From positions 8,850,501 to 8,914,500 of the forward strand of contig NZ_CP012159.1 of assembly GCF_001189295.1 (NCBI RefSeq): a stretch of DNA of 64,000 nt, in the 5' to 3' direction. The DNA comes from Chondromyces crocatus (GTDB lineage: Bacteria; Myxococcota_A; Polyangia; Polyangiales; Polyangiaceae). Position 1 is the first letter of the stretch. The number at the start of each line of letters is the position of its first letter. Below are positions 53,948-62,083 of this stretch, one piece after another. A program made the translations under genes and the position numbers. Below the pieces are notes generated by a model, which was not told where the DNA came from, did no database searches, and saw only the letters and a list, made by a program, of their open reading frames with translations.

Positions 53948-53977
53948 TCCGCACGGTGACACGATCCGTTGCGGAGG
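53948..53977 (+). promoter_or_regulatory. hairpin in the bfr leader
   Basis: CTCCGCACGG, nine-base loop, CCGTTGCGGAG: a ten-pair stem with one bulged base, ending 31 bases before the bfr ATG. It could regulate bfr translation or mark an operator. Confidence 0.45.
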
Positions 53978-54008
53978 GTGGACGACCCAGGTTCGGTAAG
54001 AGGGTGCG

Positions 54009-54479
54009 ATGAAGGGATCCAAAGAGGTCATCGATGCACTGAACGAGGTGTTGGCGGCAGAGCTCGTTGCCATCAACCAGTATTTCCTGCATGCAAAGAT
54101 GTGCGAGAACTGGGGCTACATCACGCTTGCTGCTCACTCGCGCTCAGAGTCCATCGATGAGATGAAGCATGTCGAAACCATCGTCGACAGGATCCTCTTT
54201 CTCGAGGGGCTCCCCAACTTGCAACGCTTGGACACCTTGCACATCGGACAGACGGTTGTCGAGCAGTTCAAGAGTGATCTCGAACTGGAGTACCGCGCAG
54301 TAAAGCGGCTCAATGATTCGGTAGCGCTCTGTCGTGACAAAGGGGACCGGACAAGTGAAGAACTGCTGGCCGAGATTCTAGCGAGTGAAGAACAACACGT
54401 CGATTGGCTTGAAAAACAGCTTGGTCTAGTGGATCAGCTGGGCGAGCAGCAATATCTCGCTCAGCAGATTCGACAGTAG
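54009..54479 (+). CDS. bfr: bacterioferritin
   Basis: 156 residues (family ~158). Ferroxidase ligands E18, E51, H54, E94, E127 and H130, plus Y25, and haem ligand M52 are all at the standard positions. It forms 24-mers storing ferric iron. Partner bfd lies upstream. AGAGGG lies five bases before the ATG. Confidence 0.96.
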   Translation: MKGSKEVIDALNEVLAAELVAINQYFLHAKMCENWGYITLAAHSRSESIDEMKHVETIVDRILFLEGLPNLQRLDTLHIGQTVVEQFKSDLELEYRAVKRLNDSVALCRDKGDRTSEELLAEILASEEQHVDWLEKQLGLVDQLGEQQYLAQQIRQ

Positions 54480-54527
54480 AACCCGCCTAAATCAGACGAG
54501 AGATGATGTTCGCCAAGGTTGGTAGTT

Positions 54528-54549
54528 CTTAGGCGCCGATGGCGCCAAG
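54528..54549 (+). terminator. hairpin after bfr
   Basis: GGCGCC, GAT, GGCGCC with flanking CTT(A)/AAG pairs gives a nine-base-pair stem with a bulge, 50 bases past the stop. No T-run. Confidence 0.35.
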
Positions 54550-54731
54550 TCTGCCTTGGCGGAAGCAAGTCGAACTCCTCCTTCTTGCTGGGCGGGTGAG
54601 GAGTAAGTACGCAGTGAGGTCGCCCATCGATCTAGCTGTTGAGATAAGTTGGACGGCGGATAGGCCGCTCAGCCCCCAGAATCTCACTACTTAGGGGGGT
54701 TGCCGACGGGAGGGGCCGACGGGGGCGTGTG

Positions 54732-56090
54732 ATGGCAAAGATTCTCATCGTTGATGATCAGCGAAACATGCGGACACTTCTCGCAATGTTGTTGCGAGGG
54801 GCAGGCTATGAAGTCGATGAGGCGACCAACGGTATCGAGGGCGCAGATCTAGGGGCCCGAGGTGCCTACGATGTCGTCCTCACCGACTTGCGCATGGGTG
54901 GCTCAGACGGTCTCTCTGTTCTGAGGGCAGTCAAGGAAGCCAATGCCATGACGGAAGTCATCGTCATGACCGCATATGGGACCATCGAGAGCGCCGTGGA
55001 AGCGATGCGCTTGGGTGCGTTTGATTATCTCCAGAAGCCGATAGAAGAACCTGAGCTTCTTCTGAAAGTGGAGCGCGCACTCCAAAATCGAAAACTGGCG
55101 GGAGAAGTCCAACTACTCGCAACCGAGTTCAAGGAACGTTATCGCTTCGAGAACATCATCGGTCGTTCGCAGCCGATACGAGATGTTCTAGCCCGGATTG
55201 TAAAAATCGCTCCAACAGATGCGACGGTGCTCATCACAGGAGAGAGTGGAACGGGCAAAGAACTCGTCGCGAAAGCCGTCCATGCGAATAGTCGGCGTTC
55301 AGATCGGCCCTTTGTTCCGATCAACTGTGCAGCCATTAGCGAAACACTGCTTGAAAGTGAGCTATTCGGTCATGCTCGCGGTTCCTTCACTGGAGCAGTT
55401 AGCGCTAGGAAGGGTTTGTTCGAGGAAGCGGATGGTGGGACATTCTTCTTCGATGAAATTGCCGAAACTCCGCTGACCTTTCAGGCAAAGCTGCTGCGCG
55501 CTATCCAGGAAAACGAGATTCGCCGAGTCGGCGAGAATAAACCTATCCATGTCGACGTCCGGATCATTGCCGCAACGAATCAAGAGTTGCTGAGCGCGGT
55601 TGCCGAAAAGCGCTTCCGACAAGACCTATATTATCGTCTCAATGTGGCACGATTCACTCTTCCGCCTTTGCGATCGCGTCGAGAAGATGTCCCCCTGCTG
55701 TTTGCGCATTTTCTGACAAAATTCAACCGGAAGATGAACTGTCGTGCTGTAGCAGGAGAGGGTGTTGTGGATGCGCTTTCTCAGTATGATTTTCCAGGGA
55801 ACATCCGCGAACTGGAAAATATGGTCGAGCAGGCTGTGGCTCTTTCTGGAGGGGGAGTCATCACCGCCGACGATATCATTCCCTCGCCCACACAAACGCG
55901 ACGAGCTGCAGATGGTGCAGGCCGCACGCTCGCAGATGTCGTTGACGCTGCAGAGAGACAAGCGATCGAGGCGGCGCTGCGTGAGACCGATGGCAACCGC
56001 GAGAAGGCCGCAGATGTCTTGGCAATCAGCGCGACGACCCTCTGGCGTAAAATGAGTCGGCTGGCAATCGTCTATCCGCCATCAGCTTAA
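54732..56090 (+). CDS. sigma-54-dependent response regulator (NtrC family)
   Basis: 452 residues. REC: D8-D9, D52, T80, K102. AAA+: Walker A G-E-S-G-T-G-K-E (170-177), G-S-F-T-G-A (217-222) where G-A-F-T-G-A is usual, F-F-D-E-I-A. C-terminal Fis-type HTH (N-R-E-K-A-A-D-V-L-A-I-S-A-T-T-L-W-R-K). A-to-S in the sigma-54 loop is a known tolerated variant in the family, I believe, but is worth testing. Codon use is markedly less G+C-rich than in the first regulator. ATG at 54732, with a GTG just before. No kinase adjacent. Confidence 0.93.
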   Translation: MAKILIVDDQRNMRTLLAMLLRGAGYEVDEATNGIEGADLGARGAYDVVLTDLRMGGSDGLSVLRAVKEANAMTEVIVMTAYGTIESAVEAMRLGAFDYLQKPIEEPELLLKVERALQNRKLAGEVQLLATEFKERYRFENIIGRSQPIRDVLARIVKIAPTDATVLITGESGTGKELVAKAVHANSRRSDRPFVPINCAAISETLLESELFGHARGSFTGAVSARKGLFEEADGGTFFFDEIAETPLTFQAKLLRAIQENEIRRVGENKPIHVDVRIIAATNQELLSAVAEKRFRQDLYYRLNVARFTLPPLRSRREDVPLLFAHFLTKFNRKMNCRAVAGEGVVDALSQYDFPGNIRELENMVEQAVALSGGGVITADDIIPSPTQTRRAADGAGRTLADVVDAAERQAIEAALRETDGNREKAADVLAISATTLWRKMSRLAIVYPPSA

Positions 56091-56272
56091 TTTCCAGAGA
56101 GATTTGAGGGGGGGAAGTTAACGACACCTCCTCTCTCAATGAGCTCTCGTGAGTTCGAACGGGGCGGAGTGATCTGCTCCCATGCTAGTTCAAGTGCTTA
56201 GATGCTATGCTGTCATGTTCAAGGGCGGGATCTAACCAGGAAGTCGGGAAGCTCGTCACCTACAGTAGCGCA

Positions 56273-56941
56273 TCAATCGCTTTCTCTGAGCCTGCGACTC
56301 AGTGTCGCAATGGCCTGCGCATGAAGACGGCTTGCTCGGCTTTTGCTAATTCCGAGTTCTTGAGCGATGTGATCGAATCGTTCACCATCGTAATAATGGC
56401 GTTCGACCAGAGCTCGTTCGCGGTCGGGTAGTTCCTGCACCGCTCTCCGAAGCGTCACGGCCATTTCAGCCGCTACAGTTTGCTCTTCCGGATTGCCCCT
56501 CCCATCCGCAAGTCCGAGTCCTATACCCTCTCGAGCGACGGTCATTCCGAGCACCATCGCTGCGGCATGGCCGGCCAAGAGGTCACTGAACTGATTGGCA
56601 GCATCTCCAGACAACGAAAATGCCGCACCTTCATTTTCGTCAAATGCTTCAGCGAATCGGTCTGAAGCGCCTATCGCGCCAGCGCGGGCCGTCTCGAATA
56701 GCCACCGCCGTTCCTGCTTGACGCCATCAAGCATCGCCCAGTTGAGCTTTGCCCGTGCATACGTGGCGAAGCTCGAGCGGGTTGAATCATAGCTGCTAAC
56801 GATTCTCGGCAATGCCGAATAGCCATAGGACGAAAGATCGTCCAAAGGAACTCTTTGCCCCAGCCTTCTTGCAAGACGGCGGGCGGCGATTCTCAGTAAG
56901 TTTACACCTTCGACGTACAGATGATGGTTTTCGGAAACCAC
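56273..56941 (-). CDS. RNA polymerase sigma factor, sigma-70 family (FliA/SigB-like)
   Basis: 222 residues. Region 2 (L-L-R-I-A-A-R-R-L-A-R-R-L, P-L-D-D-L-S-S-Y-G-Y-S-A-L, F-A-T-Y-A-R-A-K-L-N-W-A-M-L-D), a reduced region 3, and region 4 (L-P-D-R-E-R-A-L-V-E-R-H-Y-Y-D-G-E-R-F-D-H-I-A-Q-E-L-G-I-S-K-S-R-A-S-R-L). The size and region 2 motif match FliA/SigB-type group 3 factors. It follows the small protein of 56942-57211 immediately, so the partner may regulate it. Regulon unknown. Confidence 0.88.
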   Translation of the reverse strand: MVSENHHLYVEGVNLLRIAARRLARRLGQRVPLDDLSSYGYSALPRIVSSYDSTRSSFATYARAKLNWAMLDGVKQERRWLFETARAGAIGASDRFAEAFDENEGAAFSLSGDAANQFSDLLAGHAAAMVLGMTVAREGIGLGLADGRGNPEEQTVAAEMAVTLRRAVQELPDRERALVERHYYDGERFDHIAQELGISKSRASRLHAQAIATLSRRLRESD

Positions 56942-57211
56942 TTAACCAACCTTCCAATTTTTGGAATCAGCTCTGTCCGGCGAATCACTTGTACCGTACC
57001 CACCTGGCACGATCCGTTCACCACTCTCATCCACATGTCGTGGATGCGCTTCGCGCAGCAGCTTCGCAGCCGTCGCGTCACGGCTCAGCAGTTCTGTCAG
57101 TTGCTCACGCATCCAGTCCAGATCCTGCGCCGAGAGCCGTCCCTCATAAGGCCGCACAGCGGCTTCAATCTGAGCGTTGATCCAGGGATCGTCCAAGGGA
57201 GGGTGCGGCAT
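56942..57211 (-). CDS. small helical protein next to the sigma factor
   Basis: 89 residues. W-I-N-A-Q-I-E-A-A-V-R-P-Y and M-R-E-Q-L-T-E-L-L-S-R-D-A-T-A-A-K-L-L form helices; the tail is polar (P-G-G-Y-G-T-S-D). No family recognised. Its stop codon is directly before the sigma-factor ATG, so both are translated together; an anti-sigma or co-regulator role is a guess. Confidence 0.6.
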   Translation of the reverse strand: MPHPPLDDPWINAQIEAAVRPYEGRLSAQDLDWMREQLTELLSRDATAAKLLREAHPRHVDESGERIVPGGYGTSDSPDRADSKNWKVG

Positions 57212-57281
57212 GGTGGTCCAGCATCCTAAACTATCCCTTGATCGCCGTCACCTCTTGTCAGAGTTTCCTCGGTCGAGATCC

Positions 57282-57791
57282 TCACTGCCCAGGATTCGGC
57301 TCCACGTTCAAGCACTTATCGAACGCCAGCACGGTCGTCGCTGCCAAGGCGCAAGCGATCGACTTGCGCTCGACGATCTTTCCGACGAGGGCATCTTCGC
57401 AACCTGCGATCCACTTATCGCTCATGCGGGCCGCAACATCAGCGATGTTCTTCTCTGCCTGTCCCCGCTGTGCCGAAGTCAGTTTACTACTCAGCTGCGC
57501 GACCTGGTCTGAGTGTGTCAATGCGGCCAGCTGTTTGCCCAGTTGCGCGCAGTCCCCACGCGACAAGGCGTAATCGTCGGGGATCGTGTCGTCTACCGCA
57601 GGCTTGGCCGACGGAGGCGTCTCTACCTCTTGCGACGCCTCGCCCTCGCTTTGCTCGACGCGCGGAGTCTCGTCACTTGGTTGCCGCTCTCCCACATCCG
57701 TTGGAGGTGGCGGATTCGACCCTCCACACCCGAGCGGGAGCGCCGCTCCCCCGATCACGATCGAGAGTACAAGAGCACCACGATTCATCAT
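57282..57791 (-). CDS. putative lipoprotein
   Basis: 169 residues. Lipobox A-L-P-L-G-C22, a ~45-residue P/S/E-rich stretch, then a small helical domain with three Cys (D-C-A-Q-L-G-K-Q-L, A-G-C-E-D-A-L, I-A-C-A-L-A, K-C-L). Cys pairs could form disulfides in the periplasm. No family recognised. Confidence 0.65.
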   Translation of the reverse strand: MMNRGALVLSIVIGGAALPLGCGGSNPPPPTDVGERQPSDETPRVEQSEGEASQEVETPPSAKPAVDDTIPDDYALSRGDCAQLGKQLAALTHSDQVAQLSSKLTSAQRGQAEKNIADVAARMSDKWIAGCEDALVGKIVERKSIACALAATTVLAFDKCLNVEPNPGQ

Positions 57792-57845
57792 GCCATGAGG
57801 GTTGATCGGTTCTCCCCCTCATGTCCACAAGGCATGCTCTCACTC

Positions 57846-58901
57846 CTACCGCGGTCCGAGTGAGTCGCAGTCGACGCCGTTGCTCAAGACGCCAACCTTC
57901 CCCACCCACTCAGACCCCCCCGCGAAGCTCGACCACTTGCTTTGTTCGAACTCACAGGTCTGTACTTTGGCCGAGCTCGAATCGACGAGCTTCACCTCGT
58001 ACCTTTCGCTCCGTTTCCCCTCTCTATCGCAACCGACACATGTTCCGGGACGCTTCAAAGTGACCTTTGGCCATACGGGAGTATCCTCGAGCACTGAACC
58101 GCTAGCCGTCACCACATCCTTGGCGGCCCATGCATTCATCTCATACTCGCATCGTTCCCCCATCACAGGCTCATCACGGAACTTCGGCTTGCACTCACGG
58201 CTCTCTTTGAATGTGCCATCCCCCTGGTCTTTTCGCCGGGTACTGCACTCTTCCCCCGCTTGAACTTGCTTCGTCGATCGAGTCTCCCTCCGTCGACTGA
58301 TCTCCTTCACCCCCCCTGGCAACTCGTCGCACCATCCAGATTTGCGAACAGGACCGAAGGTCTCGATCTCGACACGACGTTCCCACGCATGCCCGACAAC
58401 CTTGAAGCTCGCTGGCTTCGTCCAGAAGAGGAATGCACAAGCGAAGCCCAGGGCGCCGAGGCCCAGCACGACAGCCAGTGCAACGACGACAGAGAATGCC
58501 TTCTTCTTCGGTTGTGCTCCGCGCGGAGGAGCTGTCGCTCCAAACTCACGACGCGCATCCTGAACGCTCTCGATGCCAAACACTTGGCCCTCGTGGCGAA
58601 CTTGGTCCGCGCGCATTCGCGCTTCTTGCGCAGCAGTAAGAGGCCCGCCGCAGTGAGTGCAGCAATTGGAGCGACGACTATTCCACGCCGAGCAGGCAGG
58701 GCAGCGAAGGTCTACACCCACGTGCTGATGTTCCTCCACGGCGACCTTCTCCTGCTCGGAAGGGAAGTACCGCGCGGCAGCATCCTGCGGAGCTCCACAA
58801 CTGGCGCAGAAGCGATGGGTCAGTCCTAGGAGTTTTTTCTGGCCGCAGTATCTGCAGTCCCAGAGCATTTCATATGTCTTCTCGGTAGCCGAGCCGCTCA
58901 T
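57846..58901 (-). CDS. double zinc-ribbon membrane protein with secreted Cys-rich domain
   Basis: 351 residues. Two zinc ribbons at the N-terminus (C16-x2-C19 ... C32-x2-C35; C66-x2-C69 ... C79/C80-x2-C83), a membrane helix (about residues 135-160), then a ~190-residue extracytoplasmic domain with several Cys (W-C-D-E-L-P-G-G-V, G-E-E-C, R-C-E-Y-E-M-N-A-W, C-V-G-C, Q-T-C-E-F). The external domain looks like two copies of a Cys-containing unit. Third zinc-ribbon/membrane gene of this style in the window. Function unknown. Confidence 0.6.
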   Translation of the reverse strand: MSGSATEKTYEMLWDCRYCGQKKLLGLTHRFCASCGAPQDAAARYFPSEQEKVAVEEHQHVGVDLRCPACSAWNSRRSNCCTHCGGPLTAAQEARMRADQVRHEGQVFGIESVQDARREFGATAPPRGAQPKKKAFSVVVALAVVLGLGALGFACAFLFWTKPASFKVVGHAWERRVEIETFGPVRKSGWCDELPGGVKEISRRRETRSTKQVQAGEECSTRRKDQGDGTFKESRECKPKFRDEPVMGERCEYEMNAWAAKDVVTASGSVLEDTPVWPKVTLKRPGTCVGCDREGKRSERYEVKLVDSSSAKVQTCEFEQSKWSSFAGGSEWVGKVGVLSNGVDCDSLGPR

Positions 58902-58979
58902 TGGAGCATGCTACTCCACCTATCGGCACCCTGGACGATCAGAGGCTTCGTTTTGAACGCCTCCTGCGTGCTTTACCCG

Positions 58980-59786
58980 CTAGTGCGCTGCTGCAGAAGG
59001 AAGCGAGGCACCTCGAACAGCGCCCCGCTCAGGGCGCGCGTCGATGGCTTGCAACAAGCGACCAGCGTCCAGCCCGGCGCCTTCACGGTGGTGGTACAAC
59101 ACTCCGACCACCCTCCCCCGAACCAGGTGCCTTGGAACTGGACCGATCTCGCGGCTATCGAGGGAGGCAGCGCGGTTGTCACCCATCATGAACACATGCT
59201 CGGGTGGAACCACCACGGGACCGAACGCAGCAAGGTCCACCGAACCCGCGGCATGCGCCAGAGGTCCGAGATGCTCCAGAAGTTGACCATCTCCCAGCAC
59301 CTCCAGCGTCTGTGGAGCACCGTCGATCAGCAACACGCCTGATTGCACGGCTACAGTCTGCCCAGCAACAGCGACGACCCTCTTGACCAAGGGTACTGCT
59401 CCACCGCGCGGATCCGAAAACACCACCACGTCGCCAGAACGAGGCCCTTCGCCTTCCAGAAGGTACCGGCTCGTGAAAGGCAGCCTCAGACCATACGACA
59501 GTTTGTACACGAAGATGCGATCGCCCGGAGCGATGGTCGGCCACATCGAACTCGTAGGGACGTGGTATTGATCCGCCACAGTCGTGCGCAAAAGCGTGAG
59601 TGCCATGGCCAGCAGGATCGCGCGGGTCGCTATCCAGCGCAGGCCGGGAAGCCACTGACGGATCCGATCACCGACGCCGAGCCGAACCGTGAGTTCCACG
59701 GGGGCAACCTCGGAAGCGCTGGAGGACACCGCTCCAGCAATTTCAGTCAGCTCATCAGCTTGACCGGGGCCACCGTGTTTGAACAT
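58980..59786 (-). CDS. lepB: signal peptidase I
   Basis: 268 residues from the ATG at 59784-59786; an ATG at 59807 is possible. A ~50-residue N-terminal cytoplasmic part precedes a membrane helix (about 55-70). Catalytic Ser in S-S-M-W-P-T (residue ~80), Lys in L-V-K-R-V-V-A-V (~135), and box E G-D-N-R-A-A-S-L-D-S-R (about 207-217). It cleaves Sec/Tat signal peptides. The C-terminal tail is long and A/G/R-rich. Divergent from aroE-like gene with ~50 bases between. Confidence 0.92.
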   Translation of the reverse strand: MFKHGGPGQADELTEIAGAVSSSASEVAPVELTVRLGVGDRIRQWLPGLRWIATRAILLAMALTLLRTTVADQYHVPTSSMWPTIAPGDRIFVYKLSYGLRLPFTSRYLLEGEGPRSGDVVVFSDPRGGAVPLVKRVVAVAGQTVAVQSGVLLIDGAPQTLEVLGDGQLLEHLGPLAHAAGSVDLAAFGPVVVPPEHVFMMGDNRAASLDSREIGPVPRHLVRGRVVGVLYHHREGAGLDAGRLLQAIDARPERGAVRGASLPSAAAH

Positions 59787-59837
59787 CGGGATTACCCTGA
59801 GTAGCATCCTCCGAGTACCTAGGCCAGCCTGTACACC

Positions 59838-60692
59838 ATGGCTGAGCCCCTCTCGCCTGCTGCTCTCACGCCCTCGACGGCAAATCTCTCCAGGCCACTT
59901 TCTATCTGCGGCTCCCTTTCACTCCACCCTGTTCCAACGGGCGCGGTCATGCATCACGCTGGCTACCGTGCGCTTGGCCTGCCATTCACCTATTTTCCGT
60001 TCAAAGTGACAAATCTTGCGGACGCCATGCGAGGCATGCGAGCCCTGGGGATCCGAGGGCTCGGCATCTCCATGCCCTTCAAACAGGCCGTCATCCCGTT
60101 GCTCGACGAGATCGAACCGATGGCCTCGCGCATCGGTGCAGTGAATACAGTGGTCAACGAGAATGGACGACTCATCGGCCACAACACGGACTGGCGCGGT
60201 GCAGTGCTCGCCCTCGAGGAGGCCACCTCTCTTCGGAGCCGTCGCGTGCTCCTGCTCGGCGCGGGCGGTGCCGCACGGGCGATCGCCTTCGGCCTCTGCG
60301 AACGCGGGGCCGAACTCACGATCGCGAACCGCGATGCTTCCAAAGCCGAGCAGCTCGCAGCGGAGTTCGGCTGCACTGCAGCTCCCCTCCTCGACGTCTT
60401 TCAGAACGATTACGAAGTAATTGTCAATGCCACTTCGCTGGGCATGAACAATGTCGACGCAAGAAGCCCTGTTCCAGAAGATGTGCTGAATGCTGGGCGA
60501 GTCGTCATGGACATCGTTTACAACCCTCTGAGTACCGAGCTCTTCAAGGCAGCTCACCGACGCGGAGCCACAGCGATCCATGGCGGGCGCATGCTACTTC
60601 ATCAGGCCGCAGAGCAGTTCCGTCTCTACACCGGGCAGCAGGCGCCACTCGGTGCGATGGACGAGGCTTTGAGAACGCAGCTCGTCGACTGA
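59838..60692 (+). CDS. AroE-family shikimate dehydrogenase-like protein
   Basis: 284 residues. The C-terminal domain is convincing: I-S-M-P-F-K82-Q, G-A-V-N-T-V-V, H-N-T-D118-W-R-G, G-A-G-G-A-A-R-A-I-A (141-150), and N-R near 164. The N-terminal substrate motif (G-x-P-x-x-H-S-x-S-P-x-x-H-N in AroE) reads L-S-L-H-P-V-P-T-G-A-V-M-H-H-A-G: both Ser that hold shikimate are gone. Catalytic K and D remain. It may act on another hydroxy acid. It overlaps the SUMF1-like gene as TGATG. No second aroE in the window. Confidence 0.85.
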   Translation: MAEPLSPAALTPSTANLSRPLSICGSLSLHPVPTGAVMHHAGYRALGLPFTYFPFKVTNLADAMRGMRALGIRGLGISMPFKQAVIPLLDEIEPMASRIGAVNTVVNENGRLIGHNTDWRGAVLALEEATSLRSRRVLLLGAGGAARAIAFGLCERGAELTIANRDASKAEQLAAEFGCTAAPLLDVFQNDYEVIVNATSLGMNNVDARSPVPEDVLNAGRVVMDIVYNPLSTELFKAAHRRGATAIHGGRMLLHQAAEQFRLYTGQQAPLGAMDEALRTQLVD

Positions 60693-62008
60693 TGCGGCAG
60701 CCTCAGCCATCCCAAAGCCATCATCTGCACGATGTAGCTCCGGATGGGGGCCTGTCCATCGTCACCTTGTTGATGCTCCTGCTCACCTGTTGTCATGAGC
60801 AGCTGCCCGACGGCGTCTCGGCTGTCCCTCTTACAGCGCCATTCATACCTGCTCTCATTGAAGAGAAAGAGCTACGCTCTCTCCCCGCTCACGCCTCAAC
60901 CCCTCCCGACATGGTGGAAGTCAAAGAGGGGATGTTCCTCATGGGCTCACGCATTTCCGAAGGATGCCCAGAAGAGCGTCCGATGCACGAGGTCGGTGTC
61001 GGCGCCTTTTTTCTCGATCGAACCGAGGTAACGGCGAGCGCGTACGATGCCTGTGTCCAGGCGGGCGGCTGCACGCCCATGCTGGGCTCCAGCTTTCTGT
61101 GCAATGGCCCCACCAGTGGAAGGGGCGATCATCCTGCCAACTGCGTCGACTTCTCTCAGGCCGAAGCCTACTGCCGCTTCGTGGGTAAGCGCCTGCCAAG
61201 TGAGCGCGAGTGGGAGTATGCGGCACGCGGAGGCTCTGAACTCCGACGTTTCTCTTGGGGAGACGAGCCGCCGGACAGTCAGCGCGCCTGCTACAATCAC
61301 CCGGGTACTTGCCCCGTAGGCAGCTTTCCCGAGGGCGCCTTCGGTCTCCTCGACATGTCCGGGAATGTCTGGGAGTGGACATCGACCTGGTTCGGCGCAT
61401 ACCCCAACGAACACACCTCCGGGACCCACCGTGTCTACCGCGGCGGCAGCTTCAGTCGTCGTTTTCCCAAGTGGCTCCGAAATGCGCTACGGAACCGCTA
61501 TCAAGCGCATGAGTGGAGTGCCTCCCTTGGCATGCGCTGCGCCCGCACCATCTCCCCTGTTCGATGTCCCGCCAGCACGGAGCACCGCCCAAGTCACGAC
61601 GCTGAAGGCCCCCCCAGCTGCGAGCGCGTCAGCGGTATCCCCACGTGTGAACCAGGCATGGAGTGGACGGGCGAGCGCTGCGCCCTCATCGCGGCTCCCC
61701 ATCTGATGCCAGCTTCCTATGTTGGTCCCCGGAATGAACAACGATCCACCCAGACCAAGACTCGAGGAAACGATCTCCCGAAAGGCGCCCTCCCCTCTCT
61801 GGCCGAAGCCGCTACCCAAGAAACAGACACCGTTGTCAGAGTGCGTACACCTACCCACGATGACGACTGCAAAAGGCACTACCCAGGCACTCCCACCGCT
61901 TACCAGTTCAAGGGGGGCACATTTCATGGCCGCAACCCCATGATCCGTGCGGGTGGATGCGTCCGCCGTGACATGGGAGAACACTGGACGAGCGCATGTT
62001 GCCCCTGA
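60692..62008 (+). CDS. SUMF1/FGE-sulfatase-fold protein lacking the FGE cysteines
   Basis: 438 residues. After a possible signal/lipid region (L-L-M-L-L-L-T-C-C), the SUMF1 fold runs from about residue 74 to 285: G-M-F-L-M-G-S, E-R-P-M-H-E-V, F-F-L-D-R-T-E-V-T, L-P-S-E-R-E-W-E-Y-A-A-R-G-G, G-N-V-W-E-W-T, Y-R-G-G-S-F, G-M-R-C-A. The segment after R-G-G-S-F (S-R-R-F-P-K-W-L-R-N) has no catalytic Cys pair, so formylglycine synthesis is unlikely. A ~150-residue Cys-containing tail is not part of the fold. ATG overlaps the AroE-like stop. Confidence 0.83.
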   Translation: MRQPQPSQSHHLHDVAPDGGLSIVTLLMLLLTCCHEQLPDGVSAVPLTAPFIPALIEEKELRSLPAHASTPPDMVEVKEGMFLMGSRISEGCPEERPMHEVGVGAFFLDRTEVTASAYDACVQAGGCTPMLGSSFLCNGPTSGRGDHPANCVDFSQAEAYCRFVGKRLPSEREWEYAARGGSELRRFSWGDEPPDSQRACYNHPGTCPVGSFPEGAFGLLDMSGNVWEWTSTWFGAYPNEHTSGTHRVYRGGSFSRRFPKWLRNALRNRYQAHEWSASLGMRCARTISPVRCPASTEHRPSHDAEGPPSCERVSGIPTCEPGMEWTGERCALIAAPHLMPASYVGPRNEQRSTQTKTRGNDLPKGALPSLAEAATQETDTVVRVRTPTHDDDCKRHYPGTPTAYQFKGGTFHGRNPMIRAGGCVRRDMGEHWTSACCP

Positions 62009-62083
62009 GGAGCATCGACGCATCTTTCTCGAAGATGTTCGAAGCGTGGCCAAGCGCTAGCCGCACGCGTAGGCTGCGACCGC

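Noticed and set aside
54540-54731. Sigma-54 type promoter upstream of the second NtrC-type regulator
   Set aside because: No TGGCAC-N5-TTGC match was found; GGCGG-like runs are only G+C background.
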